Shown: positions 50,911 to 60,372, counted from the stretch's first letter. The stretch is DNA of 64,000 bases from Saprospiraceae bacterium (GCA_013360405.1 JABWBR010000001.1:148545-212544); one strand, 5' to 3'. Program-made: numbers and translations. The notes: generated by a model from the letters alone, not told the origin.

Positions 50911-50959
50911 GCTAGATTGTTATTTGCGGCTCTAAAAATAGAGGCTTTGTGGTAAATGG

Positions 50960-52261
50960 TCACTTTTTATTTACCATAAAAAAATATACAGGTATGCCTG
51001 CCGCCAAGAGTGCAAGGCCATAAGCCACTGTCAGCCAGCCTGTACCGATGATAGCAGCTATTGAAAAAAGGGTTGTAAAAGCGGCAAGCAGATAGACGTG
51101 CCGGTGTTTGCCTTGCAGTCGCCTGAAGTCGCCCTTACGAGCCAGTACAGGCGCCGCGATAGCGCAAAAAAGATAAGGGATCAGCGATGACAGCGTAGCC
51201 AGCAGGATCATTTGTTGAAATTGCTGTTGGAGGGTTTTGGAATAATTAAAAACTACCATCACCGTAATCAATACGCTGGAGACTATCAGCGCGGTATCGG
51301 GGGCGCCCCGGCTGTTTTTGTGCCCAAACCAGCGCGGAAATAAGCCGTCAACAGCAGCTGCCCAGGGTATTTGCCCCTGCAGGAGTATCCAGCCGTTGAG
51401 TGCGCCCAGGCAGGCGATGGCTGCCGCCCCTGCGACCAGGTAATAGCCTGCGTCGCCCCACATCTGACCGGCGGCGAGGGCAAAAGGCGCCGATGCCTGT
51501 TCGAGTTGTCCGGGAGCAATAGCGCCCAGTACGGCGGTACTTGCCGCTACAAATACGATAGCCGAAAAAATAGTGCCGGCGATCGTAGCGCGGGCTATGT
51601 TTTTTTCGGGATTCCGGATATCGCCGGCGGGCACGGTGGCAGATTCTATACCCAAAAAAGACCACAGGGTGAGCGCCGCCGTTTGCAGGGCGGCCTCGAG
51701 CCACCCCACCTGCACGTGCGCCACGCTCAGATTGGCTGCGTCAAAATGATAGAACCCCACGGTAGCCACCAGTAAAATCGGCGCCAGGCGCAGAATGGTA
51801 GTGACGAGCTGAAAATAGGAAGCCTCTTTAACCCCTCTCAGGTTGAGCCAGGTGGCAAACCACACGGAGGCAATGCAACAACCCGCCGCAAGGGCAGGCA
51901 CTTTGCCCAGTACCGAAAAAAAGGGCGTCAGACTGGCGATAAACGCCACCGCGATGGCGGCGTTGCCGCTCCATAGCGATATCCAATATCCCCAGGCTAC
52001 CAGAAAGCCGCTAAACGGGCCAAAAGCCTCCCTGGTATAGGCATAGGGCCCGCCGGTGAGGGGCCGGCGGCGGCTCAGGGCGGCAAAGGTCAGTGCCAGC
52101 AATATCGCGCCGGCAGTGGACACCCCCCACCCGATGAGGCTATACCCCCCGAAAGCCGACAAGGCCGCCGGCAGCAGGAAAATGCCCGATCCGATCATAT
52201 TGCCCGCTACCAAAGCCGCTGCCGGCCAAAATCCTATGCCACCCGTTGCCCGCTCTGCCAT
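50960..52261 (-). CDS. APC family amino acid permease
   Basis: The protein has 433 residues from ATG 52261 (MAERATGGIGFWPAAALVAGNMIGSGIFLLP); an upstream in-frame start at 52339 adds a polar leader not seen in the family. The unwound first helix motif GNMIGSGIF marks the APC superfamily. About twelve hydrophobic segments follow. It resembles the basic amino acid/polyamine antiporter subgroup (AdiC/YjeH-like). The transported amino acid is not evident. It sits in the inner membrane. The divergent neighbour is asnA, which could hint at aspartate, asparagine or glutamate supply, but this is weak. Confidence 0.9.
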   Translation of the reverse strand: MAERATGGIGFWPAAALVAGNMIGSGIFLLPAALSAFGGYSLIGWGVSTAGAILLALTFAALSRRRPLTGGPYAYTREAFGPFSGFLVAWGYWISLWSGNAAIAVAFIASLTPFFSVLGKVPALAAGCCIASVWFATWLNLRGVKEASYFQLVTTILRLAPILLVATVGFYHFDAANLSVAHVQVGWLEAALQTAALTLWSFLGIESATVPAGDIRNPEKNIARATIAGTIFSAIVFVAASTAVLGAIAPGQLEQASAPFALAAGQMWGDAGYYLVAGAAAIACLGALNGWILLQGQIPWAAAVDGLFPRWFGHKNSRGAPDTALIVSSVLITVMVVFNYSKTLQQQFQQMILLATLSSLIPYLFCAIAAPVLARKGDFRRLQGKHRHVYLLAAFTTLFSIAAIIGTGWLTVAYGLALLAAGIPVYFFMVNKK

Positions 52262-52387
52262 TTTCTCTTTGTTTATGCAAATATTGATAAAAATCAATAA
52301 AGGCGGTGACTCATCTTCCCAATAGCCATTTTTATTCATCCTAACTTATGCCAACTGATTTATTGCGCTAACCAAAACCATCACATT

Positions 52388-53524
52388 ATGATTACCCTCG
52401 ATAAAAAGGCGGATTTGGTAGGCCCCGGTATCGGCACCTACGAGGAGGTAGAAAAAATATTACCTAAAAACTATCGCTCCTTGCTTAATCCTAAAGAGAC
52501 GCAAAGGGCCATCATGGCCGTTAAGCGCTTTATCGAAGACCAATTGTGCGCCGAACTCAACCTGATGCCCGTCACTGTGCCGCTTATCGTAGATCGCGAC
52601 AGCGGTGTCAACGATTATCTCGACCGCGACGGCTCGCGCACGCCGGTAGAATTTGTAATCAACAACGACTACGGCAAAAATCCGGTTCACGCCCAGGTAG
52701 TACAAGCTGCTACCAAGTGGAAAAGGATGGCCCTCCGCGAATTCAATATGAAACCCGGCGAAGGACTGCTCACCGATATGCGCGCTATACGCAAAGATTA
52801 TTTCCTCGACCACGACCACAGCGCTTATGTGGATCAATGGGACTGGGAGCGAGCTATTACCGCCGACCAGCGCAACCTCGACTTTCTCACCGATGTGGTG
52901 CGCAAATTATGGAAGGTAATTAAAGGAGCAGAGTTGTTTATCCATCAGGAATTTCCGCAATTGAAAGACGAGCGCTATCCCGACTTGCCCGAAGAACTCG
53001 TGTTTATCCACGCCGAAGAGATTCTGGAGCGCTACCCCGACCTGCCGCGCAAACAACGTGAAACGGCCATCCTGCAGGATTATCCCGCCGTGTTTATCTA
53101 CGGCATCGGCTGGACGCTCGACGACGGCTACCCCCACGAGATGCGCGCCCCCGACTACGACGACTGGGTAACGCCCACCGTTTCTGCCAAAGGACAGCCC
53201 ATGCACGGCCTCAACGGCGATATCCTGGTGTGGAACCCCATCACCAAGCGCCGCCACGAACTCTCTTCAATGGGCGTGCGTGTCAATGCAGAAACGCTAC
53301 GACAACAACTGGAGATCACCGGCCAACTCGATTTTCTGAAGCTGCCCTACCACCAAGCGATTATCAACAAGGAATTGCCTCTGAGTATCGGCGGCGGCAT
53401 CGGACAATCGCGCACGATTATGCTGTTGCTCAAAAAGGCCCATATCGGCGAGGTCAGCGTGACGGTTTGGCCCGAACGCCTCAAGGATATCTGCAGGCAG
53501 CATAATATTTTTGTACTGGAGTAA
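52388..53524 (+). CDS. asnA: Aspartate--ammonia ligase AsnA
   Basis: The protein has 378 residues, somewhat longer than E. coli AsnA (330). The class II aminoacyl-tRNA-synthetase-like fold is shown by LMPVTVPLIVDRDSGVNDYLDRDGSRTPVEF near the N-terminus, VVQAATKWKRMALREF, MRAIRKD and DHDHSAYVDQWDWE, and by the C-terminal LPLSIGGGIGQSRTIMLLL (ATP-binding motif 3-like). It makes asparagine from aspartate, ammonia and ATP. The 130-bp gap to the divergent permease presumably holds both promoters. A repeat-rich spacer follows the stop. Confidence 0.94.
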   Translation: MITLDKKADLVGPGIGTYEEVEKILPKNYRSLLNPKETQRAIMAVKRFIEDQLCAELNLMPVTVPLIVDRDSGVNDYLDRDGSRTPVEFVINNDYGKNPVHAQVVQAATKWKRMALREFNMKPGEGLLTDMRAIRKDYFLDHDHSAYVDQWDWERAITADQRNLDFLTDVVRKLWKVIKGAELFIHQEFPQLKDERYPDLPEELVFIHAEEILERYPDLPRKQRETAILQDYPAVFIYGIGWTLDDGYPHEMRAPDYDDWVTPTVSAKGQPMHGLNGDILVWNPITKRRHELSSMGVRVNAETLRQQLEITGQLDFLKLPYHQAIINKELPLSIGGGIGQSRTIMLLLKKAHIGEVSVTVWPERLKDICRQHNIFVLE

Positions 53525-53723
53525 GTGACGGCGTGGAACCAACTGGGGAGGTGACGGCATTGAACTGACTCAGGAGGTGACGAGGTGACGGCCTGGAACT
53601 TACCGGGGTGGTGACGAGGTGACGGCAGTGAACTGACTCAGGAGGTGACAAGGTGACACTCTCCTTCCTTCCCTCCCACCGTCGTACAGTCGTACAGTCG
53701 TACAGTCCTACAGTCGTACAGTC
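53525..53723. repeat. GGTGACGAGGTGACGGC and GTACAGTC repeat tract
   Basis: The space between asnA and the convergent serine hydrolase gene holds several GTGACGGC/GAGGTGAC units, two copies of TGAACTGACTCAGGAGGTGAC (given here as a 20-mer plus C), a GTGACAAGGTGAC that is the complement of the TCACCTTG units of copies A and D, and five GTACAGTC units (about 53685-53722). No gene is seen. Confidence 0.8.
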
Positions 53724-55037
53724 TCAAAGTCTCCCCTTGGCCAGTCGCTGCACATACACGCGCTCTCCCTGTTGCAGCCTGACCACATAAACCCCGGGTG
53801 TCAGCGGAGTGGCATCGAGGGTGGGGGTATTTTGTGCCTGCCAGATCAATTGCCCGGTAAGGCTGAATAACTGCACCGAAAAAGGCGTCTGTTCGTCGTC
53901 GAGTTGGAGGTGGAAAGTTTCGGTGGCGGGGTTGGGGTAAAGGCGGAAGCCCGTGTCGGCCTCGGAAATCGAGTTAGTGGCAGTGGCTGTACAAATCACC
54001 TCATTTAGGCGTTGCCAGATACCGTTATTGAGCAAGTAAGAAATCAAGGAATTATCGGGGGCGTTGCCCATGCGTATCATCACCAGATTTTGCGAGGGCG
54101 CCACATTGACAAACTGCCCGTTTTTGCCCATAGCGGCGATGTTGTCGTTGGGGGCATTGGGGAGTAATTTGCCGTTGAAGACAAATTGAAGTCCGGGGAT
54201 CATATATGACTCCTTGCCGTTGAGCCACCAGAGGTAGCCGTAGGATTTGTTGAGGGTTTGCGAAGTATTCACCATATCGGTAAAATACTGTTGGTCGTGC
54301 AGGATGGTGTCGGCTGCCCATACGCCGTGGTTGAGCGTGAGCAGTCCGAAGCGGGCCATACTGCGGGCGTTGCTGAAATAGACATTATTGAAGCCTTGCG
54401 GAAACCAGAAGCCGTTCATGCCGATTTTATTGCGAAGGCGGCTGTTAAAATACAGGCTGAAATTTTGCCCTGTCGCATCGGCGATCACGTCGTCGAGCAG
54501 CGTATAGGGGCCGTTGTGGTAGGCCCAGCGCGTGCCGGCGTCGGCCAGGTATTGCAGGCAGGAGGGCAGGGTGCAGAATGGGTCGACTACTCCGTCATCG
54601 AGGCCGCTGGACATGGTGAGTTGATGGCGCACGGTGATCAGGTCTTCCTTATCGGCGGGGCAGGAGGTCCAGCCGTCGCCCAGATACATAGAAGTAGGAT
54701 CTTGCAGCGAAAGGTAGCCTTCCTCTTGGGCGATGCCGGTGAGGAAAGCCGTGAGTGTTTTTCCTGCGGAGGCCCAATACCACAAGCTGTCGCGTGTAAA
54801 CGAGTCGAAATATTGTTCCAATACAATTTTGCCGTCTTTGAGTACGATGAAGGCCTTGCTATTTTCGGCGGCCAGGTAGTCGTAGAGGGCGGGGATATTT
54901 TCGGTGCACCAGCCGAGCGATTCGGGCGACAGCGTGTCCCAGTTGCTGCCGACAAGCGGCGGGAAGTACAGGTTTTGCTGGGAATAGCTGAAAGTGGCGG
55001 AGAGGGTCAATAAAACAGAGAGTAGCGTAGATTTCAT
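53724..55037 (-). CDS. Secreted serine hydrolase (beta-lactamase fold) with T9SS type A sorting domain
   Basis: The protein has 437 residues with a signal peptide (MKSTLLSVLLTLSATFSYSQ). The class C beta-lactamase/DD-peptidase fold is shown by SAGK (Ser90-x-x-Lys93) and YHN (Tyr173-Asn175), with MSSGLDDG between them. The third active-site box is less clear (AAMGKNGQFVNVAPSQN). About 350-437 is the type A sorting domain (FRLYPNPATETFHLQL, LTPGVYVVRLQQGERV). It should be exported by the type IX system. Likely activities are esterase, amidase or D-peptidase; a true beta-lactamase is unlikely. It is convergent with asnA. Confidence 0.88.
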   Translation of the reverse strand: MKSTLLSVLLTLSATFSYSQQNLYFPPLVGSNWDTLSPESLGWCTENIPALYDYLAAENSKAFIVLKDGKIVLEQYFDSFTRDSLWYWASAGKTLTAFLTGIAQEEGYLSLQDPTSMYLGDGWTSCPADKEDLITVRHQLTMSSGLDDGVVDPFCTLPSCLQYLADAGTRWAYHNGPYTLLDDVIADATGQNFSLYFNSRLRNKIGMNGFWFPQGFNNVYFSNARSMARFGLLTLNHGVWAADTILHDQQYFTDMVNTSQTLNKSYGYLWWLNGKESYMIPGLQFVFNGKLLPNAPNDNIAAMGKNGQFVNVAPSQNLVMIRMGNAPDNSLISYLLNNGIWQRLNEVICTATATNSISEADTGFRLYPNPATETFHLQLDDEQTPFSVQLFSLTGQLIWQAQNTPTLDATPLTPGVYVVRLQQGERVYVQRLAKGRL

Positions 55038-55109
55038 AAGCTAAAGCGTTTTGGGTTTGACGTTTTTTGAGGCTTTGGGTTTAATGCCCTGCTGACCAGT
55101 AATTACATA

Positions 55110-56528
55110 TCAGGAACAAATTCGCTTGAGCATACCTTTGAAAATAAAACCGTGAAAAGGCAAAACAGCATACCAATACAGGCGACCCCATAAACCTAAT
55201 GGACGGAAGGTTGCCGTTTGGTAAAGCACATGGTCAACAATTTCAAATTCAAGCCAGGCTTCTCCGGGTAATTTCATTTCGGCGTAGAGCAAAAGTCTTT
55301 TTTCCGTTTTATCGGCAAAGAGTACGCGCCAAAAATCGAGCGAATCGCCTGCTGAAATCACTGTGCTGTTTTTTCTGCCCCGGCGTAAACCCACGCCTCC
55401 CACTAGTTTATCAATAAAACCTCTGATTTCCCAAAGCCAATTGCCATAATACCACCCGGTTTCGCCGCCGATCGACCATATTTTATCTAAAGTAGCATTT
55501 AAATTCCTGACCTCGCTTTTGCGCTTATCCACAAAACAGCCGAATTCAGGCACATCAATAAGTTTTGAGATTCCTTCTTCCAGCACATTACTCGACAGCG
55601 CATCTTTCCAACTGGAAATTACGCCTTCGTTTTGTATTTTGCCAAAAGCAAGTTTGATCGCCTCTTCGTAAGATAACAATTTAATGCCCAATAAATCTTT
55701 GAGCTCATTTTCCTTGCATATCACTTCCACGCTCATACTTTTCACGAGGTTTGTGGCCAGCGTAAAAGAAGTAGAGGTTACAAAATAAAGCCAGTAAGAA
55801 GATAATTTCGGTGTGAGTACAGGCACCGTAAATATTCGCCTTTTCAGGTGGCGCACTTTAGCAAACCGCAACAGCATTTCTTTATAAGTTAAAATTTCGG
55901 GGCCGCCGATATCGAAACCTTTATCATATGTCTTTTCATGAAATAATACCCCCTTCAAATATTCTATGACGTTTCGGATCGCTATGGCTTGTGTTTTTGT
56001 ATTTAACCATTTTGGCGCAACCATTACCGGTAATTTCTCTACCAGGTCGCGAATAATTTCAAAGGAAGCGCTGCCCGATCCTAAAATAATTCCTGCCCGC
56101 AGCGTGGTGAGGTGATAACTTCCCGATGATAAAATTTCTTCTACTGATTTTCTGGATTGGAGGTGTTTTGATAATTTTTCATCATTAACAATCCCACTGA
56201 GATATATGACCTGCTTAACGTGGGTTGTTTGAATATAATTTTTAAAATTTTCTGCGGATTTTTTTTCCAGGGCTTCAAAATCCTCATTTGCAGTAGACAT
56301 AGAATGGATCAGGTAATAGGCGGCATCTATATTTTCCGGAATAGCACGCAGCGATTCCAGGTCTAAAAAATTAACTTCAACTACGGATAATTTATATGAT
56401 TTGTATTTTGAGGTGTCAAACCTGTTTTTATCCCTGACACAGCATATTAGTTCATGCCCGTCGTCAAGCAGGGCAGAAAGTAAGCGTTGGCCGATGTAGC
56501 CTGTAGTTCCTGTGAGTAGGATTTTCAT
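55110..56528 (-). CDS. SDR-fold oxidoreductase with C-terminal DUF2867
   Basis: The protein has 472 residues. The N-terminal Rossmann domain starts with the NAD(P)-binding MKILLTGTTGYIGQRLLSAL and continues with AAYYLIHSMS and VIYLSGIVNDE, as in atypical (NmrA/complex I-like) SDR proteins. The last about 165 residues (VRNLNATLDKIWSIGGETGWYYGNWLWEIRGFIDKL, then FWRVL, LLLYAEMKLPGEAWLEF) correspond to DUF2867. This two-domain architecture is common in Bacteroidota; the substrate is unknown. The stop lies 24 bp after that of the patatin gene in the same direction, so the two may be co-transcribed. Confidence 0.88.
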   Translation of the reverse strand: MKILLTGTTGYIGQRLLSALLDDGHELICCVRDKNRFDTSKYKSYKLSVVEVNFLDLESLRAIPENIDAAYYLIHSMSTANEDFEALEKKSAENFKNYIQTTHVKQVIYLSGIVNDEKLSKHLQSRKSVEEILSSGSYHLTTLRAGIILGSGSASFEIIRDLVEKLPVMVAPKWLNTKTQAIAIRNVIEYLKGVLFHEKTYDKGFDIGGPEILTYKEMLLRFAKVRHLKRRIFTVPVLTPKLSSYWLYFVTSTSFTLATNLVKSMSVEVICKENELKDLLGIKLLSYEEAIKLAFGKIQNEGVISSWKDALSSNVLEEGISKLIDVPEFGCFVDKRKSEVRNLNATLDKIWSIGGETGWYYGNWLWEIRGFIDKLVGGVGLRRGRKNSTVISAGDSLDFWRVLFADKTEKRLLLYAEMKLPGEAWLEFEIVDHVLYQTATFRPLGLWGRLYWYAVLPFHGFIFKGMLKRICS

Positions 56529-56552
56529 GTGCTGTCTTGTTCGAGTAGACTA

Positions 56553-58787
56553 TTATTTTAATAGTTTCATTAACCGTTCCATCTCTGTTTTGTTCTCGGG
56601 TAATCCAATTGCGCGCTTAACATCTGCTTTTTCTCTTGAAGTGATGTGAAACGACACTGAAGCCGTCAGCTTTTTGCGCTGGGTAGGGCGGTACACAAAG
56701 CGGATGACCTCGAAGCGTTCGGGGCCCAGCAGGTCGTAGATGAATCCCAGGCTGTTATCGTGTTCGAATTCCTGGAGGGTAAATACTTTGCCCAGGATGC
56801 CTACGGGGTTTACCAGACTGGAGATAATGCCGGTGCGATTGCTGGGGGCAATTTCTTCGATGAGTTCGGAACTGCTCACCTGCATCAGTACTACGCCGCT
56901 GGTGTTTTGTTCGATCCATTTGCGGAAGACCTGGATAAAGCGGGTAGCCGACAACATGCCGTAGTTGTCGCGGATGCCGGCATCCATCACTTCAATTTGG
57001 GGAGTGCTGGGCAGGTGTACGTTGGGCAGGATGTAGGGGTAGGTGGCATTCATGCGCAGGGCCGTGAGGAACTGGAGGTCGCGGCTGCCCTGGGCTTCGA
57101 AGACCTTGCCAAAGTCGACGGCGTCAACTTCTACCGACAAGAGCCGGCGGCGCCCCATTGGGACGGACATCATGTACGATACGCCTTGCGGAGAAATGAT
57201 CATGCGGCGACCGTCATTGACTATGCTTGAGGTGATAAACAGCATGGGGATCATTGCCTGAACCTCCGGCGCAGCATAATCGCTCAGGCATTTGTCGAGC
57301 AGGTAGCTCGTGTTTTCGTTAAATTGTTCTTCAAAAATATACCCCCTGTCTTTGAAATAAATATGCCCGGCGCGCTCTACGGTGGATAAGGGCAGAAACA
57401 GGTCGTTGGAGACGATGGTAAAAGCCAGCGCATTGAGCATGTCGCGCGAGATGAGATCGATATGCCGCTTATCGTGCATGTGCATGTCGGCGCCCAATTG
57501 CCGGCGCAAATAGAGCTCGCGCAGATAGGCCATGCCGAGCATACCGCCCGAGGCGCCGGTAATGAGTGTAGTGTGTTTTAGGAGGTTGCCATTGAGCATG
57601 CTATCGGCGGTTTGCGCCACTTGCAGGGCCCAAACTGCCGAGCGCAATCCGCCGCCGCTTACGCATAAGATGACCATCTTGGGTTTATCTTCTCCCGTGC
57701 GGGCACGCCAGCGATCCAGTATTTGGCGCGTATGGGCTATATCGGCGCCTACCTGGCCTGAAGTGAAAATGTCCTGCAGGCGCTCATTGCTGTATGTTGC
57801 GGGCTGAGTTTGGTAGTTTAGGCCGTAGGCTCTGTTTCGGTGGTTTAACAGGTCGAACCCGGTCACGTAATTGATTATCACCAATAACCCGATGAGAATG
57901 AGCGCCCGCCATTCATCAAACCAATAAGTAATGGAGCCTGTCAGCGCAACTATTACACCCGTCAGGATAAAAATGCTGGCGCCTGCGGGTATGCGGAAAT
58001 AGGGAAAATCAATGAGAAAGCCCAGCGCCAATAATGTCACTAGCGTAATCAGTTGTAGGATGAGGGCGTTGAGGTGGTTTTGTCTGAAAATATTCATCAG
58101 CAGGCGCGCGTCGTAGTGGGCTACGCTGCGCACCAGTCGGGGTTTTAGATTTTCGCTGAGGTAGGTGCGCACCCGCCGACGTTTGTCGTCTTTTTTGATG
58201 TCTTCAATCTCCATGCCGCGCCTGCCCGGTGCAATAACCCCCAGCAAGTGGGGCGGTAATTCTCTGCGCCGGGTATAATAGGAGATATCGCGGTTGGTAA
58301 ACAAAAAATACAACGACAACAGGGCGACCAACAATACTATGCCCCCCAGTAAACCCAGGCAATTCAGCAAAATGGTACCTGCCGGCGTGCCTTCGTAGTT
58401 TTTTTGAAAATGAATGATCATGCCGATATAAAATCCCAAAAACAGCAACGGTAATACGGAATTATTGACGCAAAATTTGGTGAACGGCCGCGATAGCGAT
58501 GCCAGGAACGGAAAATGCTGCGCGTTGAGCAAGTAGGTGGTGAGATTCCAGGACATAAAAAACCCCCCGAAAGTAATGCCCACAAAGAGGTAACTCCACA
58601 CATTTACCCTGCCCATATACTCCGGATCGAGAAAAAGATATTGCATGCCCAATCTCGACCCCACTACTCCCGACAACATAAGCGCCAGCATCAACCACAT
58701 GGCCACAAACAGCAGGTTGCTCCGCAGGTGTAATAGCAACAACTGCAGAGGGAAGGAATGCCATATGTTTTGAAGGCGTTTTCTCAT
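56553..58787 (-). CDS. Membrane-bound patatin-like phospholipase
   Basis: The protein has 744 residues. The N-terminal about 310 residues hold at least five to seven transmembrane helices (near 22-45, 65-80, 108-128, 137-165, 240-262, 270-290, 297-312). A patatin domain follows (about 370-620): oxyanion loop SGGGLRS (377-383), nucleophile motif GASGG with Ser413, and the Asp of DAGIRD (Asp602). It presumably cleaves acyl ester bonds of phospholipids at the inner membrane. A region near 180-215 is basic and predicted cytoplasmic. Fusion of a patatin to a polytopic N-terminus is less usual than the outer-membrane PlpD-type fusion. It may share a transcript with the SDR/DUF2867 gene downstream. 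Confidence 0.87.
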   Translation of the reverse strand: MRKRLQNIWHSFPLQLLLLHLRSNLLFVAMWLMLALMLSGVVGSRLGMQYLFLDPEYMGRVNVWSYLFVGITFGGFFMSWNLTTYLLNAQHFPFLASLSRPFTKFCVNNSVLPLLFLGFYIGMIIHFQKNYEGTPAGTILLNCLGLLGGIVLLVALLSLYFLFTNRDISYYTRRRELPPHLLGVIAPGRRGMEIEDIKKDDKRRRVRTYLSENLKPRLVRSVAHYDARLLMNIFRQNHLNALILQLITLVTLLALGFLIDFPYFRIPAGASIFILTGVIVALTGSITYWFDEWRALILIGLLVIINYVTGFDLLNHRNRAYGLNYQTQPATYSNERLQDIFTSGQVGADIAHTRQILDRWRARTGEDKPKMVILCVSGGGLRSAVWALQVAQTADSMLNGNLLKHTTLITGASGGMLGMAYLRELYLRRQLGADMHMHDKRHIDLISRDMLNALAFTIVSNDLFLPLSTVERAGHIYFKDRGYIFEEQFNENTSYLLDKCLSDYAAPEVQAMIPMLFITSSIVNDGRRMIISPQGVSYMMSVPMGRRRLLSVEVDAVDFGKVFEAQGSRDLQFLTALRMNATYPYILPNVHLPSTPQIEVMDAGIRDNYGMLSATRFIQVFRKWIEQNTSGVVLMQVSSSELIEEIAPSNRTGIISSLVNPVGILGKVFTLQEFEHDNSLGFIYDLLGPERFEVIRFVYRPTQRKKLTASVSFHITSREKADVKRAIGLPENKTEMERLMKLLK

Positions 58788-58795
58788 GTTGTTAG

Positions 58796-58880
58796 GTTTT
58801 AGCGGTCAGCGGTCAGCAGTCAGATCGATGAAACTGACTGCTAATAGCTGATAGCTGACTGCTGATAGCTAACTGCTATA
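58796..58880. repeat. AGCTGATAGCTGACTGC / CAGCGGTCAGCAGTCAG repeat hairpin
   Basis: Left half AGCGGTCAGCGGTCAGCAGTCAG and right half ACTGACTGCTAATAGCTG, TAGCTGACTGCTGATAGC are largely complementary, separated by ATCGATGA. It fills the space between the XdhC and patatin genes, both on the minus strand, and extends into the XdhC stop region. Confidence 0.7.
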
Positions 58881-59963
58881 TATCGACCCGGGCCTATCCC
58901 TGAGTAACCCGCCCTGCCTGCCGCTGAAATGGGCGGTAATCTCGGCGGTGATAGACAACGCTATTGTTTCGGGGGTAGTAGCGCCGATATCGAGGCCTGC
59001 GGGGTAGTGTAGGCGATGTGCATGCGGCGCGGTGTCGATGCCTTCGGCGGCGAACGCAGCGAGCATCTTCTCAGCGCGCTTGCGCGGGCCCAGTAGTGCG
59101 ATGTAGGGCGACTGGGTTGCCATGGCGCTGCGCAGGTTAGCCAGGTCGGTGACGTAATCGTGGGCCATAAGCACGATGGCAGTGCGGGGGTCGTAGTCTG
59201 GCAGTGGCAGCCCCTGTTGGTGTAAGGTTTCGGCGTTGGCAATATATTCGGGGTTGACTTTCTGCAGGTTGGCCACTACGACGGAGCGCCAGCCTAGCAG
59301 CCGGGTGAGTTCGACAAAGGGCGCAATGTCGTAGTTGCCGCCGCACATGACTACCTGGATGGGAGGCAGCAAGGCTTCTACGAGCGCTTCGAAACCTTCG
59401 AATGTGTGGTGTGCCGAATTCCCGCTCTGCACTACTTTTGCTACCGCTTCGCTCAATACAGCAGTAAGGGCCGGCGGCAGCGATTGATCGGGGAGGCCGG
59501 TATGGTCGAATAGCCAGGTATCGCCCGGCACTACGCCCTCCATGTCGCCCGTGACGGAGGTAACGGTAACCAGCACGTGCGCCTGGCGACTGCAACAGGC
59601 CGCTGCCAGCAAGTTGACGAGGTGATGGGCTTTGTCGGCCTGTAAGGGTGAGATCAATACGTCGATACGGCCGTTGCAGCCCAGGCCTATGCCGATAGGG
59701 CGGTCTTCTTCCTCGCGGGTATCGTAGGTTACTACATGCGGACGTGCCTGAAGAATAGCGTGTTTGGCCTTGCGCAAGGCGTCGCCTTCGAGGCAGCCGC
59801 CGCTGATGCCGCCCACCCAGCGACCCGTTTCCGACACGAGCATGCGCGCGCCCATGCGCCGGTACGACGAGCCTTCAACCTGCACCACGGTAAGCAGCGC
59901 CGCGCTTTCTCCCTCCGCTTCCATTTGTCGGTAGTGTTCTACTATGGTGGCTATCTCTTTCAT
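58869..59963 (-). CDS. XdhC/CoxI family molybdenum-enzyme maturation protein
   Basis: The protein has 364 residues from ATG 59963 (MKEIATIVEHYRQMEAEGESAALLTVVQVEGSSYRRMGARML); an upstream in-frame start at 59996 is less good. The N-terminal XdhC/CoxI domain includes GWVGGISGGCLEGD (here RWVGGISGGCLEGDALRKA). The C-terminal Rossmann-like domain includes VMCGGNYDIAPFVELTRLLGWRSVVV and PHAHRLHYPAGLDIGATTPETIALSITAEI. XdhC proteins bind and sulfurate the molybdenum cofactor before insertion into xanthine dehydrogenase-type enzymes. No molybdoenzyme is next to it in the window. The last residues are encoded by a repeat-derived stretch. Confidence 0.9.
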   Translation of the reverse strand: MKEIATIVEHYRQMEAEGESAALLTVVQVEGSSYRRMGARMLVSETGRWVGGISGGCLEGDALRKAKHAILQARPHVVTYDTREEEDRPIGIGLGCNGRIDVLISPLQADKAHHLVNLLAAACCSRQAHVLVTVTSVTGDMEGVVPGDTWLFDHTGLPDQSLPPALTAVLSEAVAKVVQSGNSAHHTFEGFEALVEALLPPIQVVMCGGNYDIAPFVELTRLLGWRSVVVANLQKVNPEYIANAETLHQQGLPLPDYDPRTAIVLMAHDYVTDLANLRSAMATQSPYIALLGPRKRAEKMLAAFAAEGIDTAPHAHRLHYPAGLDIGATTPETIALSITAEITAHFSGRQGGLLRDRPGSIYSS

Positions 59964-60265
59964 GGGTTTGTTGTGTGATGTTAAAATGACCAGCAAGATT
60001 CAATCTACGGCTAACAGATCACCTCCCGGTTTGTTACCGCAAATGAAAGAAATTGTATGCAACGTAAGTAAATCAAAAATTTGTAAAAACCAAATAGATT
60101 GTGTAAATTTAAGAAAAGAGGTAAAGAGATGAAAATACTCAATATATCTATTTCATAATTAAAACTTTATAAGCTTGGTATCAAGAGGGACTCCTTAGCC
60201 TTCACCGAATTTGTTGAACGTTGCAGCGACTGTGCGACTTTACGAGAGAAGGGTAGCCAACCGCC
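59964..60265. other. Intergenic region, no gene recognised
   Basis: An AT-rich spacer between XdhC and the accessory nuclease cassette. I see no ORF with coding character, no RNA gene and no clear terminator. The composition drops from GC-rich to AT-rich at about 59990. Confidence 0.6.
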
Positions 60266-60372
60266 GACTACCTAACAGCAATTTTCCCGCAAGCCTCTTG
60301 TTTTGAAACCTCAAAGAGATTATATTTGCATACCATCCAATCGTCTTTAGGGAAAATTGCGAGTTGCCGCTA
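60266..60372. other. attC-like hairpin upstream of the nuclease gene
   Basis: ACCTAAC (near 60270) fits the RYYYAAC core of integron attC sites. GCAATTTTCCC (about 60279-60289) and GGGAAAATTGC (about 60350-60360) are perfect complements flanking an internal region. The opposite core is GTTGCCG, which departs from GTTRRRY. It is suggestive of a recombination site, not proof. Confidence 0.35.

Noticed and set aside
54258..55013. 251-codon ORF antisense to the secreted serine hydrolase
   Set aside because: Shadow of a coding frame with SAGK and YHN motifs and a sorting domain.
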